Positions 24,706-32,256 of a stretch of 43,199 nucleotides of DNA are shown here, in pieces (within the stretch, counting starts at the first letter, position 1; every line of letters starts with the position of its first letter). Location: assembly GCF_002929335.1 (NCBI RefSeq), contig NZ_PJIL01000026.1:1-43199 (forward strand), in the 5' to 3' direction. This DNA comes from Arthrobacter sp. Y81 (lineage in GTDB: Bacteria; Actinomycetota; Actinomycetes; Actinomycetales; Micrococcaceae). The notes beneath the pieces are model-generated. The model was not told the origin of the DNA and searched no databases. It saw only the letters and a program-made list of their open reading frames with translations. The position numbers were made by a program, and so were the translations under genes.

Positions 24706-24723
24706 TGGACTAAATAGTTCTGT
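24706..24723 (+). promoter_or_regulatory. Shared motif upstream of the sigma-factor gene
   Basis: TGGACTAAATAGTTCTGT, the mirror partner of the site at 24527-24544. Its position about 150 bp before the sigma start fits autoregulation, which is inference. Confidence 0.4.
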
Positions 24724-24873
24724 GTTCGATCGACAGATCGACCGACCTTATCGGGCAAACCCTCAACTCGACGACGGAGTACGCAGGACCATCAGCCGCA
24801 GAGCCGCCTGCGCCGATTGCCGAACCCCCAAAGACAGACATACGGCGCACTCAGCGAATTAGGACTTACCAAC

Positions 24874-25503
24874 ATGGATATGGACTCATCATCGTGGCTG
24901 ACCGCCCTCGACGATGCCGCAACCAAACGGGACGCGGCATTGGCCCGCCTGCACGAGATGTTGCTGAGGGTCGCCATACATGAGACATATCGGCGTGGAC
25001 CCACCTTCCGCATTGGCGGGCCGGAACTCGAGGACCTTGCACATCAGGCCGCCAACGATGCGATGGTTTCCTTGCTGGGGAAGCTCGATACCTTTCGCGG
25101 GGAGAGCCGATTCACGACCTGGGCGTACCGCTTTGTCGCGCTGGAGGTCTCCAACAAACTCGTCCGCCACTTTTGGCGCAGGCCATCCGTGTCCCTAGAT
25201 GTCGAGGACTGGGAACGACTCCCTGCACGGTTCTCTGCCGACCCGCTCGCACTGACACAGCAGCGGGAACTGATCACGGCCGTGCAGCGGGCAATGAACG
25301 AGACATTGACCGATCACCAGCGCCACTTCTTCGTCGCGATCGTGGTCAACGGTGTCCCGATGGACGCCATGGTGTCTCAGTCTGGATCGAATCGGGGCGC
25401 GATCTACAAGACCGTTTTCGAGGCACGACGAAAGATCCGAGCCTACCTGACCGCTAATGGGTACCTGGAAGGGGAGCCGGCGACTGCCCAACTTATTGAA
25501 TGA
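24874..25503 (+). CDS. ECF-type RNA polymerase sigma factor
   Basis: 209 residues. Region 2 is recognised by LEDLAHQAANDAMVSLLGKL followed by FRGESRFTTWAYRFVALEVS. Region 4 is LTDHQRHFFVAIVVNGVPMD followed by the helix-turn-helix part ending VFEARRKIRAYL. ATG 24874 (MDMDSSSW) has AGGA at a plausible distance, better than the upstream in-frame start at 24817. It would direct RNA polymerase to stress promoters; the window does not show which. The gene is divergent to the ferritin-like gene. Confidence 0.88.
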   Translation: MDMDSSSWLTALDDAATKRDAALARLHEMLLRVAIHETYRRGPTFRIGGPELEDLAHQAANDAMVSLLGKLDTFRGESRFTTWAYRFVALEVSNKLVRHFWRRPSVSLDVEDWERLPARFSADPLALTQQRELITAVQRAMNETLTDHQRHFFVAIVVNGVPMDAMVSQSGSNRGAIYKTVFEARRKIRAYLTANGYLEGEPATAQLIE

Positions 25504-25516
25504 CCAGGCGGTAGAG

Positions 25517-25750
25517 GTGGAAGGCCATAGCCGGTGGTGGGAGTGCTTCGAGCAATTCCTGGACGCTGACCCGCGCGGCATCGGATGTGATGGCTGTTCT
25601 TCATGCCATGTCGACCTACTGGCGGCCGGAGTCGATGTCGAGCCCTCCCTACGACCCAGACGCGCTAGGCGACTGGTGAGCTCGAACCGAATCTCGGGCG
25701 AGGATCACAGCCCCATGCGTAGCTTGGTCAGGGGTGGGCTCAATCAGTAG
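25517..25750 (+). CDS. Possible small cysteine-rich anti-sigma partner
   Basis: About 77 residues from GTG 25517. HSRWWECFEQFLDADP and CDGCSSCHVDLL give a His/Cys pattern loosely like zinc-binding anti-sigma factors, which usually follow ECF sigma genes. The last ~100 bp overlap the convergent TetR gene, and the start codon is weak. Doubtful. Confidence 0.25.
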   Translation: MEGHSRWWECFEQFLDADPRGIGCDGCSSCHVDLLAAGVDVEPSLRPRRARRLVSSNRISGEDHSPMRSLVRGGLNQ

Positions 25751-26365
25751 CAGGCTCTCGATATGCGCTAGCGCCATGTCGATTGATGTTGCCATCGGTG
25801 TGACATCGCGCGCAGTCTGGGCCAGCATGTACCCGCCTTGGAGGGCGCCCATGAGTCCTGTCGCGAGCTGGTCGATTGATGCCTCGGGTGGAAGCGTGCC
25901 ACCGTCCTGGAGCCTGCGCAAGACGCCCGCCAGGAGTCCCTGCCATTCGGTAAAGAGTTGAGACACGGCCCGGCGGGCGGCGTCGTCTTGATCGGAGACT
26001 TCGGAGGCCAGTGAGCCGAGCGAACAGCCGTAGGCGCCATGCCGTAGGGCGTTGTTCTGTACCAAGGCATCGCGCCAGCGTCGCAGGCCCGGGATCGTCG
26101 AGACATGGCCAAGGGCATCGCGCTCACGCTCGATGACGCGTCCTCCGACATGGTCGATGACGGCCCGCACGAGCGCGTCCTTGCCTGCGAAGTGGTGGTA
26201 CAACTGCGACTTGCTCACTCCACTCGCCAATAGCACGTCGTCGAGCGTGGTAGCCCCGACTCCCTGGACATTCATCAGGTCGGCTGCTGCGGCGACGATC
26301 CTGGCCCGCGTCTTTTCACCGCGCGCCGTCAGGCGCCTGCCATTCCGCGAGTCAAGGGTTGTCAT
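25649..26365 (-). CDS. TetR-family transcriptional regulator
   Basis: 238 residues. The N-terminal HTH spans about residues 18-65 (TLDDVLLASGVSKSQLYHHF and FAGKDALVRAVIDH). The C-terminal ligand-binding half is of the TetR_C_16/YcdC-like type (LRRLQDGGTLPPEASIDQLA). Its target is unknown. It sits next to a truncated second TetR gene. Confidence 0.9.
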   Translation of the reverse strand: MTTLDSRNGRRLTARGEKTRARIVAAAADLMNVQGVGATTLDDVLLASGVSKSQLYHHFAGKDALVRAVIDHVGGRVIERERDALGHVSTIPGLRRWRDALVQNNALRHGAYGCSLGSLASEVSDQDDAARRAVSQLFTEWQGLLAGVLRRLQDGGTLPPEASIDQLATGLMGALQGGYMLAQTARDVTPMATSIDMALAHIESLLLIEPTPDQATHGAVILARDSVRAHQSPSASGS

Positions 26366-26409
26366 GACACCATTTTACTTATCGAGCTACTCGTTCCCGT
26401 CCTTGCGGG

Positions 26410-26955
26410 CTATTGTCCTCGGCTGCCCACAAAATACATGAGCGCGAGGTCGAGTGCGGCGTTGAGAGGCCGGGGGTCTCGTGCAACCTGACTCAGAGTG
26501 CTGCCTCCACAAAGCGCCGCAAGAATCAGCACAGCAGTCTTCTGAGCGTCGACATCGGCCTTCGGGCCCCGCGCGGAAGAGCAGTGCGTGTCCCCCCTGG
26601 CGCCGGACTGCAGCAGACGATCCACCGTCTCGGCGATGAGCTCGCGCCACCGGTCGAGGAAGTCGGCACGGTCGCGCACATCGCCTGTCTGTCGCAACGC
26701 CAACACGTACGGCGACTGCGGGGTCATGAGCTCCTCGACGACGCCACGGCGCCAGCCGGCAAGCATCGCCCCGTCGGTGACTCCAGCCAGACAAGCTCTT
26801 TCGCGGGCCAAGACCTCCACAAAGTATGTCCTCATCCGTCCACCCAGCCAGTCGACACCATTCACACATCCTGCCATCACGTGGACGATTAAGTCCAGTT
26901 CGTATGGCGCTTCACGCTCTGTACAAAGAAATATGCCGCCTTTCTGCAACACCAA
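26410..26955 (-). pseudogene. TetR-family regulator lacking its DNA-binding domain
   Basis: The C-terminal ligand domain is clear (RRGVVEELMTPQSPYVLALR; LAALCGGSTLSQVARDPRPL; LNAALDLALMYF). The N-terminus only recalls the end of a TetR HTH (KGGIF...EREAPYELDLIVHV), with the first helices missing. A 14-bp palindrome lies exactly at the truncated start, so the break is next to what was probably its own operator. Confidence 0.7.
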
Positions 26956-26956
26956 T

Positions 26957-26970
26957 GGACCATATGGTCC
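26957..26970. promoter_or_regulatory. Palindrome GGACCATATGGTCC, probable TetR operator
   Basis: A perfect 14-bp palindrome at the 5' end of the truncated TetR gene and facing the SnoaL/MFS genes. TetR proteins bind such sites between divergent genes. Assignment is by position. Confidence 0.5.
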
Positions 26971-27201
26971 CTTTATTCTTTTCAGATCGCTTCATCTTAG
27001 CTGGGTCTCGTCTATTGGGATCGCTGTGACTTCACACGGCGCGTTAGGGAGCAGTTCCGATCGGTCATTCGCCCTTGGCCGACTTGGCGCCTCATCGGCT
27101 CACCGTCCTTAGCTTCATAGCCCCTCGGCGGCACCCCACGCTGACCGGAAAGGGCCCGCGGGGGTCGGCGTCAAGTGGCGAGCGACATTGCAACGTTGTT
27201 G

Positions 27202-27231
27202 GTAAGACGACGCCGCGAACCGCCACAAACT
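27202..27231 (+). promoter_or_regulatory. Putative alternative-sigma promoter, site C
   Basis: TTGGTAAGACG with the heptamer GTAAGAC at 27202-27208, then exactly 16 bases, then ACAAACT (four of seven to GCTAACG). It lies 72 bp before the SnoaL-like gene. The extended -35 matches site D over 11 bases. Confidence 0.45.
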
Positions 27232-27302
27232 ACTCGGACAATGACGCCGTTCGTTGTGCCCACCTACAGCGAACGGCGAACTACACGCAGAAGGAGCAAG
27301 AA

Positions 27303-27683
27303 ATGAATGACACCACGCGGTCCACTGAAGATCTGACGATTCTCGAGCAGCTCAACCTTGACTACAACAATGCGGACCAGGCCAGCGACGCCAAGCGCTT
27401 CAGCGAGTTCCTTGCTGAAGATTTCCTCGTGCAGACACCGGGTGTCACCCGCAACCGCGACGAGTACCTCGAGTACATCGCTAAGCCTCGCCCTTTCAAG
27501 GATCTCGCTCTGCTCGAAGTCAAGATCCGCCTCCTCGGCGACGTTGCTCTGATCCATGGCCGTGGAACGTACACGCTGCTGGCCAATGGCGCGGAGCAGG
27601 AAGCCCTGTACACCGATGTGTATCAGAAGCGTGAGGGCACCTGGGTATGCGTCTCGGCCTGCGCGATCGCTCCCGGAGCCTAA
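27303..27683 (+). CDS. SnoaL-like/nuclear transport factor 2 family protein
   Basis: 126 residues of the NTF2-like fold (DUF4440 type): an N-terminal helix (TILEQLNLDYNNADQASD), then FLAEDFLVQTPGVTRNRDEY and the strand pair LIHGRGTYTLLANGAEQEAL. Such small proteins bind or isomerise hydrophobic molecules; the ligand is unknown. AGAAGGAG precedes the ATG. Expression is likely from site C, and the MFS gene follows 220 bp later. Confidence 0.87.
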   Translation: MNDTTRSTEDLTILEQLNLDYNNADQASDAKRFSEFLAEDFLVQTPGVTRNRDEYLEYIAKPRPFKDLALLEVKIRLLGDVALIHGRGTYTLLANGAEQEALYTDVYQKREGTWVCVSACAIAPGA

Positions 27684-27902
27684 CCCGCGCCCGCGAGGCT
27701 GCTGGTCGCGAGATACCCCGGACCTCGGGTGGGACGCAACACCCAAAAGCAATCCCAGCGGGGATCTGGCCCACAGACATGCTCGCAGCCGTGCCGCAGG
27801 TCCGTTGGCTGAACGTCGACGTGACCGCGGCCATCATGCCCGCGCACAGCTGACCGCTGCAGAACTCCGGGGTGGTTAAGAACAATAGGAAGGCACGACT
27901 CG

Positions 27903-29255
27903 ATGCAAAACATGGCACCAGTGGTCAACATGACTCGCAAGGGCAGAACGCTCCGCCTGGCGTTCGTTTCCGCAGTGGTCTCCCTGGTGGCCGCGTTTGC
28001 CGCAGTGGGGTCGACAATCCCTCTTTTCAACATCTACCGGGCCGAGGACGGGTTCACCAACGCCGACATCTCGCTGACCGTCGTCGCCTACTCCACCGCT
28101 ACTCTCACCACACTGCTGGTGCTGGGACGACTGTCCAGTCATGTGGGCCGACGGCCCACTTCGATCGCCAGCCTCGGCTTGCTCCTACTCGGCTGTCTGG
28201 TGCTGCTGAACGTGCACGACGTCGGCACTCTGATCGCCGGCCGGCTCCTGATGGGCCTCGGCGCCGGGCTGGCCAGCAGTAGCCTCACCTCCTACATCGT
28301 CGACGCCGCGCCGGCCAGGCCGACCTGGCTGGCCTCCGTCGCCTCCAGCCAGACAGTCATGCTCGGCCTCGCAGTCGGTGCCATCGCCTCCGGTGCCCTG
28401 GTCCAGTTCGGCCCCTGGCCGCGCGATCTCATCTATCTGGTTGTCGTCGGCCTCCTCCTCCTGTCTATTGCACTCATCGCTGTCAGCCCGGAAACCGCCA
28501 CGCCGACGCCGGGTGCTTGGCAATCACTGCGACCCCGAGTCCGCGTACCAGCCCGGGTCAGGCACCTGCTCCTCGCAGCGGCGTCGGTGTTCCTCGCCAC
28601 CTGGGCGACCGGAGCCTTTTACCAAGCCTTCGTGCCCGCGCTGGTCGAAGATCAACTCCACACCAGCAGCCCGCTCATCCTCGGACTGGTGTTCGCCGCC
28701 TACATGGGTCCCAGCGTTCTCGGCGCTCCCCTCGGTGGCCGATTCTCACCGGCGACGGCCCAACGCCTCGGCATGATCGCCTTCCTGGGCGGAATGATCG
28801 GCATCATCACAGCGATCGCCACCGGCACACTGGCGTTGTTCATCGTCGCAACCATCGTCGCCGGCGCCAGTCAAGGCATCGCCATCAGCGCCGCCACCCG
28901 GGCCCTGCTGCACGGCAGCACCCTGGCCGACCGGGCACCGATCTTCAGCGTCATCTACCTACTCTGCTACAGCGGCGCCACGATCCCCGCCCTCATCGCC
29001 GGCAAACTCTCCAACACCTTCTCGCTGCCGCAGATCGCCCTCGGATACGGCTCACTTGCGCTAATCGGTGCCCTGTTCACTGCGATCGCTGCACGCAACC
29101 CGCACACCGACCGACCAGGAACAACCAGCACGGTGGGCATTGATGACGAAACTCCACCATCCAGACCTCACTCGACCCTGATCAGGGCGGCGCCCGGCCA
29201 CGGCGACCAGTCGGTCCTCGCGCCAACACATGATCGCCCAGATGCGCAACCGTAA
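27903..29255 (+). CDS. MFS transporter (drug efflux type)
   Basis: 450 residues with about twelve membrane segments. The A-like motif between helices 2 and 3 is LSSHVGRRPTSI. The chain ends in a ~45-residue hydrophilic tail. Its shape fits a proton-driven exporter, though direction and substrate are not visible. AGGAAGG precedes the ATG. The 218-bp gap from the SnoaL-like gene contains only a short fragment-like frame. Confidence 0.9.
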   Translation: MQNMAPVVNMTRKGRTLRLAFVSAVVSLVAAFAAVGSTIPLFNIYRAEDGFTNADISLTVVAYSTATLTTLLVLGRLSSHVGRRPTSIASLGLLLLGCLVLLNVHDVGTLIAGRLLMGLGAGLASSSLTSYIVDAAPARPTWLASVASSQTVMLGLAVGAIASGALVQFGPWPRDLIYLVVVGLLLLSIALIAVSPETATPTPGAWQSLRPRVRVPARVRHLLLAAASVFLATWATGAFYQAFVPALVEDQLHTSSPLILGLVFAAYMGPSVLGAPLGGRFSPATAQRLGMIAFLGGMIGIITAIATGTLALFIVATIVAGASQGIAISAATRALLHGSTLADRAPIFSVIYLLCYSGATIPALIAGKLSNTFSLPQIALGYGSLALIGALFTAIAARNPHTDRPGTTSTVGIDDETPPSRPHSTLIRAAPGHGDQSVLAPTHDRPDAQP

Positions 29256-29325
29256 GTATTCCTCAGTGCCTGCGTGGCGGTAGACGGCCGCTTGATGAGT
29301 CCAGGGTTCACTGGGATTCGAACGG

Positions 29326-29353
29326 TCCTCACAACAGCCCGGCTAGTATCGTC
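29326..29353 (+). promoter_or_regulatory. ECF41-type promoter of the sigma gene
   Basis: TCCTCACA, 16 bases, then CGTC. Published ECF41 promoters have TGTCACA-N16-CGTC, so spacing and core agree. It lies 47 bp before the sigma start, indicating autoregulation. Confidence 0.65.
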
Positions 29354-29400
29354 AGTCTTTACGATGGCCGGTTCCTGTAGCCGGCTCTGTGGAGGTCTTC

Positions 29401-30357
29401 ATGGGAGTGGAACCGGGCGATGCGGTAGCTGAGCTGTTCAATTATGAGCGGCGACGGCTGGTCGGTCTGGCCTACAGAATGCTCGGCACGGTCAGCGAGG
29501 CGGAGGACGCCGTGCAGGAATCGTTCGTGCGCTGGTACCGGCTCGACGACGCCGAGCGCGCAGGTATCGCGAACCCAGCGGGCTGGCTCACTCGGGTAAC
29601 CAGCCGCATATGCCTTGACATGCTCGGCACTGCCCGTGTCCGCCGGGAAACGTACGTCGGCCAGTGGTTGCCCGAGCCAGTACCCGCGAACGTTTTCGCC
29701 GCTACGACGACAGACAACAGCAGGCCGCTCGTGCCGTCAGAATCGGACGACCCGCTGGACCGGGTGACGCTTGACGAGTCGGTAAGCACGGCACTGCTAG
29801 TGGTGCTCGAAGCGATGACACCGGCAGAACGCGTCGCATTCATTCTGCATGATGTCTTTGCGGTTCCCTTTGAGGAGATCGCTGGCATCGTTGGGCGTTC
29901 CCCGGCAGCGGCCCGCCAGCTGGCGAGTTCGGCTCGCCGGCGCGTCCGATCCCAGCGCGCACACGCGGTCGACGAGGCCGAGCATGCCAGGGTGGTGCAA
30001 GCGTTTGGTGAAGCGTGCCGTGAGGGTGACATCAGCACCTTGATGTCACTGCTCGATCCTGCCGCGACCCTCCGGTCCGACGGCGGTGGATTCGCGCGTG
30101 CAGCATTGAATCCGATCAACGGAGTATCGAAGGTGGCCCGTTTCCTCCTTGGCGTCCTCGCCAAACAACCCACGGTCAGCCTCGAGCCCCAGACCACCGG
30201 CGACGGACCGGCCTTCGCGCTGGTGCGGGACGGGCGCGTGACCGGCGTGATTAATCTGCTCGTCGACGGTGATCGGGTCACCAGGGTCTGGATTCAATGG
30301 AACCCGGCGAAACTTAGTCTCTGGCCTGGTCACGGTCCGCAGACCTCACATCATTAA
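29401..30357 (+). CDS. sigJ: ECF41-family sigma factor (SigJ-like) with SnoaL-like C-terminal domain
   Basis: 318 residues. Region 2 (RRRLVGLAYRMLGTVSEAED, then AVQESFVRWYRL) and region 4 (VPFEEIAGIVGRSPAAARQL) are followed by a SnoaL-like extension of about 130 residues with the DGGG motif (RSDGGGFARAAL). In ECF41 factors this extension replaces a separate anti-sigma factor. ATG 29401 is chosen for GGAGG 6 bases upstream. The ECF41 consensus target occurs before this gene and before the following oxidoreductase, matching the known habit of ECF41 to control neighbouring carboxymuconolactone decarboxylase, oxidoreductase or epimerase genes. Confidence 0.92.
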   Translation: MGVEPGDAVAELFNYERRRLVGLAYRMLGTVSEAEDAVQESFVRWYRLDDAERAGIANPAGWLTRVTSRICLDMLGTARVRRETYVGQWLPEPVPANVFAATTTDNSRPLVPSESDDPLDRVTLDESVSTALLVVLEAMTPAERVAFILHDVFAVPFEEIAGIVGRSPAAARQLASSARRRVRSQRAHAVDEAEHARVVQAFGEACREGDISTLMSLLDPAATLRSDGGGFARAALNPINGVSKVARFLLGVLAKQPTVSLEPQTTGDGPAFALVRDGRVTGVINLLVDGDRVTRVWIQWNPAKLSLWPGHGPQTSHH

Positions 30358-30370
30358 CTGGTACGTCGTC
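30344..30370 (+). promoter_or_regulatory. ECF41-type promoter of the adjacent oxidoreductase
   Basis: CCTCACA (30344-30350), 16 bases, CGTC (30367-30370). It overlaps the last codons of the sigma gene and lies 58 bp before the oxidoreductase ATG. Same architecture as the site at 29326. Confidence 0.65.
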
Positions 30371-30428
30371 AGTTCTTTGGGACGCCCGTCGCGCCCTGTT
30401 CTAAATCATCTGAAGTAGAGGATCTGAC

Positions 30429-31352
30429 ATGCACGCACTCACCGTCTCTGACCCCCATGCCGGTCTTGCCGGGCTCACACTGACCACACAGCCCCACCCG
30501 CACGCAGCTGAAAACGATGTCATCGTTCGTGTCCATGCAGCGGGATTCACGCCGGGGGAACTTGACTGGCCGGGAACCTGGTCAGACAGGTCAGGAAGGG
30601 ACCGCACCCCCAGCATCCCCGGACACGAACTCTCCGGCGTCGTCACCGAACTCGGGTACGGCACTACCGGCCTCACCATAGGTCAGCGGGTGTTCGGCCT
30701 GTGCGACTGGACCCGCAACGGCGCATTGGCTGAGTACGTCGCCGTGGAAGCCCGAAATCTCGCTCCGCTTCCGGCAGACATCGATCACACCGTGGCCGCT
30801 ACACTGCCGATCTCAGGGCTAACCGCCTGGCAGGGGATCTTCGAGCACGGCCGCCTTGAACCGGGCCAGACCGTCCTTATCCACGGCGCAGCCGGCGGTG
30901 TCGGATCAATCGCAACGCAACTGGCCCGCGAAGCCGGTGCCCGTGTCATCGGCACGGGGCGGGCAGCGGATAGGGAGACGGTGCTTGATCTTGGCGCCGA
31001 TACATTCCTTGATCTGGACGCCGATCAGGTGGAAGACGCCGGTGAGGTGGATTTGGTTTTCGATCTCATTGGCGGCGACATCCGCGATCGTTCCACGGCG
31101 CTCGTCCGTGCAGGGGGGACCCTGGTAACTATCGCTGGTCCTCCTTCCCTGCAGCCCGAGAACGGGCGAGCCGTCTTCTTCGTCGTGGAAGCGGACCGGA
31201 GTCGGCTAACAGACCTCGCACAGCGGCTGAGAGACCGGCGTCTGCGCACCATCCTCGGCGCGGTCCGCCCTCTCGCCGAAGCACCTTCCGCATTCAACTC
31301 CCTGCGGCGAGCGAACGGCAAAACCATCATTCAAGTCGCGGAAGGCAACTAA
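30429..31352 (+). CDS. Zinc-less NADP-dependent quinone oxidoreductase
   Basis: 307 residues, paralogous over its whole length to the gene at 13839-14759 (shared blocks include RDRTPSI.GHEL and TQLAREAGA..IGTGRAADR). The cofactor loop is IHGAAGGVGSIATQLAREAG; no zinc ligands are present. It probably reduces quinones or enones. TAGAGGA precedes the ATG. Its own ECF41-type promoter makes it the likely direct target of the sigma factor before it, whereas the paralogue has the GTAAGAC-type promoter instead. Confidence 0.92.
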   Translation: MHALTVSDPHAGLAGLTLTTQPHPHAAENDVIVRVHAAGFTPGELDWPGTWSDRSGRDRTPSIPGHELSGVVTELGYGTTGLTIGQRVFGLCDWTRNGALAEYVAVEARNLAPLPADIDHTVAATLPISGLTAWQGIFEHGRLEPGQTVLIHGAAGGVGSIATQLAREAGARVIGTGRAADRETVLDLGADTFLDLDADQVEDAGEVDLVFDLIGGDIRDRSTALVRAGGTLVTIAGPPSLQPENGRAVFFVVEADRSRLTDLAQRLRDRRLRTILGAVRPLAEAPSAFNSLRRANGKTIIQVAEGN

Positions 31353-31429
31353 GACGATGACTGAACAGCAGACAGCGACAGTTGCCGACCTCGACTGATG
31401 CAGGAGCCGGCAGCGTCCTTCCGGTTGCG

Positions 31430-31474
31430 CCCTCAGCCAGGGTTGATTCAAGCTGAGGGTCCTCGCATGAGGAA
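31430..31474 (+). terminator. Tandem hairpins after the oxidoreductase gene
   Basis: CCCTCAGC pairs with GCTGAGGG across a 14-base loop, followed at once by TCCTC-GCAT-GAGGA. No T tract follows, so this is a possible rather than classic terminator. Confidence 0.35.
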
Positions 31475-31607
31475 CCCAACCGGGAGGCGCATTCTTCGGC
31501 TCGAACTGATCAGAATCCCTGAGGGGATCTATCGCACTGGTTGAAGAGGCCCTGGACGCTAACAGGACACTCACGCCGTGCTCGGCTTGGATACGCCACC
31601 ATCTTCA

Positions 31608-31865
31608 TCAGTTAAAACCGAAAAGGGCCGGCTGGTGGGCGGTTTCCATGGGTCGTGCACACCCAAGTCCGACCCGCCACCGAGCTTGGCCGTTTTGGGC
31701 CGCCCTGATTGAAGTACCGGCAGCCTGCAGGTCCCCGATCATCTCCCGCTCCTGCGCGCTGAGGAACCGCGCATCGATAGGCTTCTCCAGTGCGGCCAGC
31801 GGGATCTCTACATTGATCAGCCCCAAGGCTGACCCGATGGGACATAAGAGTGGGAAGTCTGTCAT
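31608..31865 (-). pseudogene. IS30-family transposase remnant
   Basis: DARFLSAQEREMIGDLQAAG followed by TSIRA resembles the N-terminal helix-turn-helix of IS30 transposases. Sequence after that is out of frame, and no DDE core is present nearby. A degraded fragment. Confidence 0.4.
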
Positions 31866-32256
31866 TCCCGGAATCTGTGAGCTCTTCTGCGGGCCGATAG
31901 CCGGTATTAGGTCAGGCTAGCTAAGTGGGCGTTCCTCGGTCGCCTCGCTGGTTGGAATTCGCAGAATCTGAGGACGCCGACCAGCTGTCCCCTATCTGTC
32001 AGACCGACATTTCTCAGCAGGCGATCCGTCGCTGGCCCGGCTCCCGTAGGGCGCGGCCAGATCAGCGTCATGATGGCCCTCTCCACAACCGGATACTGCT
32101 CCACGAAAAGCCGCTTATCGACGTTGGAGAGACCCCGGAAATGGGAGAAGCGCTGCGTGCAAGGGCCCAGAAAACGGTCCCGAACACGGCCTCGCCGTAG
32201 CCGGAAATCCTGGCTGCAATGCGTCCGGCAGCTTTGTCGCCCGGCTGGCGAAGCGA

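Larger units (their letters stand above)
31353..32256. other. Non-coding stretch with IS30-like remnant
   Basis: About 900 bp without an intact gene. It contains hairpins just after the oxidoreductase gene and an IS30-type fragment (separate entries). The remainder, including the open frames at 31907-32104 and 31925-32200, has no recognisable content. Confidence 0.5.

Noticed and set aside
27685..27853. Short plus-strand frame ending RWLNVDVTAAIMPAHS before the MFS gene
   Set aside because: It may be a gene fragment, but too little remains to name a family or exclude chance.
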